Below are positions 4,003 to 8,890 of a stretch of DNA of 8,890 bases, one piece after another. The DNA is from Clostridiales bacterium. Its GTDB lineage: Bacteria > Bacillota_A > Clostridia > Oscillospirales > Oscillospiraceae. Every line of letters begins with the position of its first letter. Positions within the stretch are counted from its first letter, which is position 1. The stretch is taken from assembly GCA_019417795.1 (NCBI GenBank), contig DXUR01000088.1:1-8890 (forward strand). Reading direction: 5' to 3'. The notes beneath the pieces were generated by a model. That model did not search any database. It was not told where the DNA came from and was given only the letters and a program-made list of their open reading frames with translations. A program made the position numbers and the translations under genes.

Positions 4003-5667
4003 TCATTCTGTTGGCTCCTTGGGCAGCGTCACCGTGATCACGGTTCCCTTCCCCGGCTGGCTTTCCAGCCGGAGGGTCCCGTGGTGATACGCTATGGCGT
4101 GTTTCACGATGGACAGCCCCAGCCCCGTGCCGCCAATGGCCCGGGAATGGCTCTTATCCACCCGGTAAAACCGCTCAAAGACCCGGCTCTGATCCCCCTC
4201 CGGGATGCCGATGCCGGTATCCCGAACCAAGAGGGTCACGTCCCGATCCGTTTCCGCCACCTCTACGGTAACGCTTCCGCCGGGGACGTTGTACTTCACA
4301 GCGTTCTCGCAGAGGTTTCGGGCGATCTCGTACAGCAGCCGCCGAACGCCGAAAACCGTTCCGGCGGTGCCGGTCACGGAAATGTGCACCGCTTGTGCCG
4401 CCGCCTGTGCTGTCAGAGAGCGGGCCGCCTCCTGCGCCAACTCCAAAACGGATACCTGCTCATGGGGCAACGCACCGCCCTCGTCCAATTGGGACAGGCG
4501 GAGAATATCGTTGATCAGCGCCACCAGCCGGTCCGCCTCCTGATGGATGCGGCTCAGGAACCGGGGCTGATCCCCCGGCTTCACCAAGCCGTTTTCCAGT
4601 AATTCCGCGCTGCCGATAATGGACTGCAAGGGCGTTTTCAGTTCGTGAGACACGTTGGCGGTGAACTCCCGCCGCATCCGCTCGGCTTCCGCCTGCTCCG
4701 TCACATCAAAGGCCAGCAAAACCGTACCCAGCACCTTGCCGTTGGATTCGATACGGCTGAAATCAAGCTGGTATTCCCGGCCTCGCCGCTTTGCCCGCAG
4801 CTGACTGTGCCCGGTCTCGGCGGCGTCATGGATGGCGGCGGTCAGGTCCGGATGGCGATCCACTGTCAGGAAATCCTGTCCTACGCAGGTACCGTCCGCA
4901 TGAAACAGTGCTTGGGCCGCCGGATTGATGCTGAGGATGCGCCCGCTGTGGTCCAGCAGCACCAGACCTTCCCGCATACTGCCGGTGATCTGTTCAAATT
5001 CGTCCTGCCGCTGCCGGAGGTCTCTGGTCCGATGGCGGATCTCCTGCTGCTGGGCGTAGACCCGCCCCAACAGCGGAGACAGCTCCTCATAGGCGTTGTT
5101 GTCCAGCGGGTGCTCCAGATCCAGCCGGTTCAGCGGCTCCACCACCCGTCGGGCCGCCCGGCTCGCCAAGAGTGCGGAAAGTCCCACCGCCAACAGCGCC
5201 ACCACGATGACGGCGTGGAGCATCCCAAGAACCAGCATCCATACCGTTTTCTGACTGCCGGAAATGCGGAGCACAGAGCCGTCCGTCAGGCGCACCGCCT
5301 GATAGAGCATCTTTTCCGTCAGCGTCTCGGAATAGCGGGCGCTGCTGCCGCTGCCGCCGGTGAGCGCCTCCCGGATCTCCTCCCGCTGGCCATGATTTTC
5401 CATGGGCTGCGTATCCGTTCGGGTGTCATACAGCACTGTGCCGTCCGATGCCACCCAGGTCAGCCGCTCCGCCGTGTCCCGGACGCGGGCCAGATAGTCC
5501 GCGCCGTCCGCTTCCACCGCCGCCGCAGCCAGTGTCAGTTCTGTCTGAAGCTGCTGTTCCCGCACCGTGGCGAAATAGGTGTAAAGGCAGCCGGTGATCA
5601 CCAGCAGCGATGCCAGCAGCACCGTCAGTGACGCCGCCAGAGTCGAACGAAATATCTTCCCGGTCAT
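4003..5667 (-). CDS. phoR: PhoR-type sensor histidine kinase
   Basis: This is a membrane sensor kinase, probably for phosphate limitation, that phosphorylates the adjacent response regulator. Its 554 residues hold, in order: TM1 (about 12-32); an extracytoplasmic sensor region (33-140) with the DGTVLYDT and MENHGQREEI motifs typical of PhoR/WalK-like sensors; TM2 (about 142-168); a short HAMP-like or linker stretch; a PAS domain (about 225-325, MREGLVLLDHSGRILSINPA); the HisKA H-box NVSHELKTPL with H341; an N-box NLCENAVKYN (451-460); the G1 box DTGIGIP (483-489); the F-box FERFYR (497-502); and the G2 box GGTGLGLSIV (512-521). All catalytic motifs are intact. The ATG overlaps the phoP stop codon by 4 bases (ATGA), so translation is coupled. 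Last gene of the operon. The phosphate role is inferred from context. Confidence 0.93.
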   Translation of the reverse strand: MTGKIFRSTLAASLTVLLASLLVITGCLYTYFATVREQQLQTELTLAAAAVEADGADYLARVRDTAERLTWVASDGTVLYDTRTDTQPMENHGQREEIREALTGGSGSSARYSETLTEKMLYQAVRLTDGSVLRISGSQKTVWMLVLGMLHAVIVVALLAVGLSALLASRAARRVVEPLNRLDLEHPLDNNAYEELSPLLGRVYAQQQEIRHRTRDLRQRQDEFEQITGSMREGLVLLDHSGRILSINPAAQALFHADGTCVGQDFLTVDRHPDLTAAIHDAAETGHSQLRAKRRGREYQLDFSRIESNGKVLGTVLLAFDVTEQAEAERMRREFTANVSHELKTPLQSIIGSAELLENGLVKPGDQPRFLSRIHQEADRLVALINDILRLSQLDEGGALPHEQVSVLELAQEAARSLTAQAAAQAVHISVTGTAGTVFGVRRLLYEIARNLCENAVKYNVPGGSVTVEVAETDRDVTLLVRDTGIGIPEGDQSRVFERFYRVDKSHSRAIGGTGLGLSIVKHAIAYHHGTLRLESQPGKGTVITVTLPKEPTE

Positions 5668-6338
5668 AGGCCGGTCTCCATGCGGTAGCCCACGTTCCGA
5701 ACGGTCTCGATCAGCTTGCCGTAGGCCCCTAACTTCTGCCGCAGGGTGCGGATGTGCATATCCAGTGTGCGGCTGTCATCCATGTACTCCATATTCCACA
5801 CCTGTGTGAATAGCTGTTCTCTGGTGAATGCCATTCCCGGATGGGACAGAAACAGCCGCAAAAGCTCAAACTCCTTATAAGTGAGCTGGAGCCGCTGGCC
5901 GTCCGCCGTCACGGTGCGGCAGTCCAGGTCCATAGAAAGGCCCCCGGCAGAGAGCACATGGCCCGTATCGGCGGGATGACACCGCCGCAGCACCGCCTTC
6001 ACCCGGGAAACCATCTCCATGACGCCGAAGGGCTTCACCAGATAGTCGTCGGCCCCTAAGTCCAGACTTTGAATTTTGTCATATTCCGCGCCCTTGGCCG
6101 TGGCCATGATGACGGGGATGTCCCGCAAGGCCGGTGCGGCCTTCATCTTTTTCAGCAGAGACACACCGTCCTCCCCCGGCAGCATCACATCCAGCAGGAC
6201 CAGCTCCGGCGTTTCCGTCTGCAGCGCCTCCCAGAAGGGTGCTCCATCGTCAAAGCCTCTGGCCTCAAAGCCGGTGGATGTCAGGGCGTACAGCTCAATA
6301 TCCCGGATACTGGCGTCGTCCTCCACGCACCAGATCAT
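5664..6338 (-). CDS. phoP: PhoP/PhoB-type OmpR-family response regulator
   Basis: This is a DNA-binding response regulator, the probable partner of the downstream PhoR and activator of phosphate-starvation genes. The 224-residue protein has a receiver domain (about 1-115) with the acidic pocket E6, D7 and D8, phospho-acceptor D50 in LLDVMLPGEDG, T80, and K102 in VKPFG. A winged-helix Trans_Reg_C domain follows (about 128-223), with LTYKEFELLRLF and the recognition region RTLDMHIRTLRQKL ahead of the IETVRNVGYRM wing. Everything needed for function is present. The ATG at 6338 has AAGGAGA upstream overlapping the phoU stop codon; the gap is 10 bases. The equivalent gene is called phoB in Proteobacteria and phoP in Bacillus. 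Target sites such as a pho box at pstS are outside the window. Confidence 0.93.
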   Translation of the reverse strand: MIWCVEDDASIRDIELYALTSTGFEARGFDDGAPFWEALQTETPELVLLDVMLPGEDGVSLLKKMKAAPALRDIPVIMATAKGAEYDKIQSLDLGADDYLVKPFGVMEMVSRVKAVLRRCHPADTGHVLSAGGLSMDLDCRTVTADGQRLQLTYKEFELLRLFLSHPGMAFTREQLFTQVWNMEYMDDSRTLDMHIRTLRQKLGAYGKLIETVRNVGYRMETGL

Positions 6339-6348
6339 AGCAATCTCC

Positions 6349-7005
6349 TTATGTCAGTGTGATTTCGTCCTTGTGGGTCCCGGTCACGGAGTAAATGACC
6401 CACTCGGCAATGTTCGTGGCGTGATCGCCGATGCGCTCGTAGTACTTGGCGATCATCAGCAGGTCCAGGGCGTATTCGCCGTCTGCCGGGTCCGCCGCGA
6501 TCTTTCCGATCAGGCTCTGCTTGACCCGGGCAAACTGCTCGTCCACAACGTCATCCGCCGCGATGACCTTTTTCGCCAACATTATATCACATTTCACATA
6601 GGCGTCCACACTTTCCGTCACCATTTGTATGACCGCCTTCGCCATTTCCTTCAAAAGGGCGTCGTTTTCCGCCTGCCTCCCGTCTAAAAAGGCTACGATC
6701 TCTGCGATGTCCTCCGCCTGGTCGCCGATGCGTTCCATGTCGGTGATCATCTTCAATGCGGCGGAGATCTGCCGCAGATCCCGGGCCACCGGCTGCTGCC
6801 GCAAAAGCAGCTTCAGGCAGAGGTTTTCGATCTCCCGCTCCTTGTGGTCGATCTCGCTGTCCAGAGGAGCTACCTTGGCGGCCAGCGCCGTGTCCCCCTC
6901 CGTCAACGCCTGAGAGGACAGGGCGATGACCTCCTCGCACAGCGCCCCCATCTCGATCATCTCGTGGTTGAGCTGCAAAAGCTGTTCGTCGAATTTATTG
7001 CGCAT
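6349..7005 (-). CDS. phoU: Phosphate transport system regulator PhoU
   Basis: PhoU links the Pst transporter to the PhoR kinase and represses Pho signalling when phosphate is plentiful. The 218-residue all-helical protein has two similar three-helix halves, each with the metal-binding signature: ERIGDQAEDIAE (91-102) and ERIGDHATNIAE (190-201). The N-terminus MRNKFDEQLLQLNHEMIEMG is typical. A frame open to a TTG at 7014 would overlap pstB. I chose the ATG at 7005 because GGAGG (7016-7020) lies only one base from the TTG but 10 bases from this ATG, and because family members start here. The pstB stop and this start read TAAGATG, so translation is almost certainly coupled. The length is typical. 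Confidence 0.95.
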   Translation of the reverse strand: MRNKFDEQLLQLNHEMIEMGALCEEVIALSSQALTEGDTALAAKVAPLDSEIDHKEREIENLCLKLLLRQQPVARDLRQISAALKMITDMERIGDQAEDIAEIVAFLDGRQAENDALLKEMAKAVIQMVTESVDAYVKCDIMLAKKVIAADDVVDEQFARVKQSLIGKIAADPADGEYALDLLMIAKYYERIGDHATNIAEWVIYSVTGTHKDEITLT

Positions 7006-7006
7006 C

Positions 7007-7762
7007 TTATCCAAACCTCCCGGTGATGTAATCCTCCGTCCGTTTGTCGGCGGGGGTGGAAAACAGCTGCTCTGTCTTGCCGAACTCCACCAGCTCCCCC
7101 AGCAGGAAAAAGGCGGTGTTGTCGGAAATACGGGCGGCCTGCTGCATATTGTGGGTCACCATAACCACGGTGTACCGGCTTTTCAGCTCCGCCGCCAGAT
7201 CCTCAATTTTAGAGGTGGAGATGGGGTCCAGAGCGCTGGTGGACTCGTCCATCAGCAGCACCTCCGGCTCCACCGCCAAAGCCCGGGCGATGCACAGCCG
7301 CTGCTGCTGACCGCCGGAAAGCCCCAAGGCGCTTTTCTTCAGCCGGTCCTTTACCTCGTCCCAGATGGCGGCGGAACGCAGAGAGTTCTCCACGATCTCG
7401 TCCAGCTTCACCCGGTTTCGGATGCCGTGGGTCCGGGGGCCGTAGGCCACGTTATCGTAAATGCTCATCGGGAAAGGGTTGGCCTTCTGAAACACCATGC
7501 CGATCTGCTTGCGGAGCCATGTGGGGTCCACAGAGCTGCCGTAGAGGTCCTGTCCGTGGAAATCCACCTCGCCGCTGAGCTTCACACCCGGGATCAGGTC
7601 ATTCATCCGGTTCAGCGTCCGCAGAAAGGTAGATTTGCCGCAGCCGGAGGGCCCGATGAAGGCGGTGATTTCGTGCTCAGGAATGGCGATGGATACATCG
7701 TGAAGGGCATGGTTGGGGCCATACCAGAGATTCAGTTTTTTTGCTTCCAAAATTGGTTCCAT
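7007..7762 (-). CDS. pstB: Phosphate ABC transporter ATP-binding protein PstB
   Basis: PstB is the ATPase that powers phosphate import through PstC/PstA at the inner face of the membrane. The 251-residue protein has Walker [10 protein letters not shown] (37-45), a Q-loop at Q92 in [19 protein letters not shown], the signature LSGGQQQR (148-155), Walker B VLLMDE (168-173), the D-loop SALDP (176-180) and the H-loop H204. The [16 protein letters not shown] stretch is diagnostic of PstB among ABC ATPases. After the catalytic Glu the residue is Ser (DEST) where many ABC ATPases have Pro; this is a mild variation. The ATG at 7762 has GAGGAG that overlaps the pstA stop codon, 9 bases away. Confidence 0.97.
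   Translation of the reverse strand: MEPILEAKKLNLWYGPNHALHDVSIAIPEHEITAFIGPSGCGKSTFLRTLNRMNDLIPGVKLSGEVDFHGQDLYGSSVDPTWLRKQIGMVFQKANPFPMSIYDNVAYGPRTHGIRNRVKLDEIVENSLRSAAIWDEVKDRLKKSALGLSGGQQQRLCIARALAVEPEVLLMDESTSALDPISTSKIEDLAAELKSRYTVVMVTHNMQQAARISDNTAFFLLGELVEFGKTEQLFSTPADKRTEDYITGRFG
7016..7020 (-). promoter_or_regulatory. Shine-Dalgarno sequence deciding the phoU start
   Basis: GGAGG on the minus strand lies within the end of pstB. It is 1 base from the TTG at 7014 and 10 bases from the ATG at 7005, so only the latter is a plausible start. Confidence 0.7.
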
Positions 7763-7771
7763 AGGATCTCC

Positions 7772-8626
7772 TCAATTCTTTTTCAGCTTCCGCCCCAGAA
7801 ACACGGCGGAGAGGTTGATGAGCAGGGTCAACAGCATCAGAATGGTGGCGATGGAGAAGGCCACCGCCGTCTCGCCCCGTTCGTTGGCGTAGACATACAA
7901 AGCCACCGTCAGCGTGGCGGAGGAGGAATGAAGGGCCGTGAAAAAATCGTTGAGCACCAAACCGAACCCGGCGGTGTACAGCAGTGCCGCACTTTCCCCC
8001 ACGATGCGGCCGACGGCCAAAATGCAGCCGGTGACGATGCCGTCGATGGCGTTGGGCAGCACCACGGTACGGACCATGCGCCACTTTCCGGCTCCCAGCC
8101 CCAATGCTCCCTCCCGGTAGGACTGGGGCACGGTTTTCAGGCTCTCCTGGGTAGTGCGGAGAATGGTAGGCAGGATCATCACCACCAGAGTCAGTCCACC
8201 CGCCAGCACGCCTGCCTGCAAATTCATTTTCTGCACGAAAAACAGCATACCGACAAGGCCGAAGATAATGGATGGGATTCCCGTCAGGGTCTCGGCAGCG
8301 AACTCAATGAGGCTCACCAGCCGCCGGTTTTCCGCGTACTCCGTCAGATAGATGGCGGCCCCCACGCCCAAGGGCAGAACGATGACCATGGCCACCAGAA
8401 TAATATACAATGTGTTGAGAATATTCGGTAAAATACCGATCGTATTCTTAATATAGCTGGTCTGGCCGGACAGCAGCTCCCAAGTCAGCCCCGGGATCCC
8501 CCGGCAGAAAATGTAGCCGATCAAAAATACCAGCAGTGCGCAGGTCAGTCCGGCGCACAGCCACACCAGCGCACGCATCCCCCGGTTGTAGACCCGGCGG
8601 CGAAGGGATAAGGTTTGTCCGTTCAT
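7772..8626 (-). CDS. pstA: Phosphate ABC transporter permease PstA
   Basis: PstA is one of two permeases forming the phosphate channel. The 284-residue protein has a basic N-terminus and about six membrane segments (near 19-41, 66-96, 111-131, 136-156, 197-217 and 254-277). The EAA-type coupling loop that contacts PstB is visible as REGALGLGAGKWRMVRTVVL (171-190) followed by PNAIDGI. The segment GESAALLYTAGF (210-221) is typical of PstA. Length is normal. The ATG at 8626 follows the pstC stop codon by one base (TGACATG), and its ribosome binding site GAAGGAGG lies inside the pstC coding end, so translation is probably coupled. Confidence 0.95.
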   Translation of the reverse strand: MNGQTLSLRRRVYNRGMRALVWLCAGLTCALLVFLIGYIFCRGIPGLTWELLSGQTSYIKNTIGILPNILNTLYIILVAMVIVLPLGVGAAIYLTEYAENRRLVSLIEFAAETLTGIPSIIFGLVGMLFFVQKMNLQAGVLAGGLTLVVMILPTILRTTQESLKTVPQSYREGALGLGAGKWRMVRTVVLPNAIDGIVTGCILAVGRIVGESAALLYTAGFGLVLNDFFTALHSSSATLTVALYVYANERGETAVAFSIATILMLLTLLINLSAVFLGRKLKKN

Positions 8627-8627
8627 G

Positions 8628-8890
8628 TCAGCCCTCCTTCCGGTTCTTAACGCACACGTTCAGAAACACATTGATGAGCATGATAAAGAGGAACAGCACC
8701 AGGCCGATGGAATAAAGCGCCTGCTGATACAGGCTTCCCACACTGGCGTAGGCCATGCCGGAGATAATGCCGGTGGTGAGAAAGCGCACCGGCGTAAACA
8801 GCCCCGGCATATTGGACACGTTGCCCGCCACCAGAATGATGGCCATGGCCTCGCCGATGGCCCGGCCCACGCCCAGCACCACCGCGGTAG
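8628..8890 (-). CDS. pstC: Phosphate ABC transporter permease PstC, C-terminal part
   Basis: Only the last 87 codons are in the window; the gene continues beyond base 8890. The frame stays open to the edge and reads TAVVLGVGRAIGEAMAIILV, matching the end of the EAA-type loop and the following helix of PstC. Two or three hydrophobic segments follow and the protein ends KNRKEG. A GTG at 8882 lies inside the conserved region and is not the start. PstC pairs with PstA in the membrane. In family operons pstS, the periplasmic or lipoprotein phosphate-binding component, lies upstream, so it should sit just outside this window. Confidence 0.92.
   Translation of the reverse strand, partial: TAVVLGVGRAIGEAMAIILVAGNVSNMPGLFTPVRFLTTGIISGMAYASVGSLYQQALYSIGLVLFLFIMLINVFLNVCVKNRKEG

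Noticed and set aside
3451..5631. Two plus-strand open frames of 383 and 328 codons opposite tatD and phoR
   Set aside because: They are antisense to genes with complete catalytic motifs, have no credible start signals, and show composition typical of reverse-frame translation.
6926..8431. A 501-codon open frame on the plus strand opposite phoU, pstB and pstA
   Set aside because: It is antisense to clear ABC transporter genes, has no ribosome binding site or family signature, and is His/Gln/Gly-rich. In this GC-rich genome, avoidance of TTA, CTA and TCA codons in real genes leaves long stop-free antisense frames.
1..8890. CRISPR array, tRNA, rRNA, insertion sequence or prophage integration site
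   Set aside because: I saw no regularly spaced repeats, no cloverleaf or rRNA sequence, no transposase and no flanking direct repeats in the window.

Overview
The window looks like the chromosome of a GC-rich, spore-forming member of the Clostridia, most likely an Oscillospiraceae-type gut anaerobe (Oscillibacter/Flavonifractor/Dysosmobacter-like). The reasons are strong AGGAGG ribosome binding sites before most genes, a clostridial-type SpoIIQ protein, the rpsF-ssb-rpsR operon order, and a PhoP/PhoR pair of Firmicutes type. The lineage is inferred from protein character and gene order, not from a database search.

Layout. At the far left (1-31, minus) are the first ten codons of an unidentified gene. 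Next, transcribed leftward, is the rpsF-ssb-rpsR operon (1258 down to 213), which encodes ribosomal protein S6, single-stranded DNA-binding protein and ribosomal protein S18. It has a near-consensus housekeeping promoter, a short leader with a hairpin, and a strong intrinsic terminator. Behind it, also leftward, is a single-gene unit for a SpoIIQ-like M23 metallopeptidase (2167-1469). It has its own terminator and a promoter candidate of the forespore sigma-F/G class. Divergent from it is the only rightward gene, a TSUP (TauE/SafE-like) membrane transporter (2348-3103). This gene converges on a leftward TatD-type nuclease (3909-3145), and the two share a hairpin terminator.

The right half (8890 to 4003) is one tightly packed leftward operon for high-affinity phosphate uptake and its control: pstC (cut by the window edge), pstA, pstB, phoU, phoP-type response regulator and phoR-type histidine kinase. 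Neighbouring genes are 1 to 10 bases apart or overlap by 4, so translational coupling is likely. PstC/PstA form the membrane channel and PstB the ATPase. PhoU is the usual link between transporter state and the kinase. PhoR/PhoP would adjust the expression of the Pho regulon, probably including this operon. pstS and the operon promoter should lie beyond base 8890.

I found no mobile element, CRISPR array, tRNA or rRNA, and no convincing new system. The window is mostly conserved core genome. The points most worth a second look are the forespore-type promoter of spoIIQ, the intact zinc site of SpoIIQ, the hairpin in the rpsF leader, the divergent spoIIQ/TSUP spacer, and the identity of the gene cut at the left edge.
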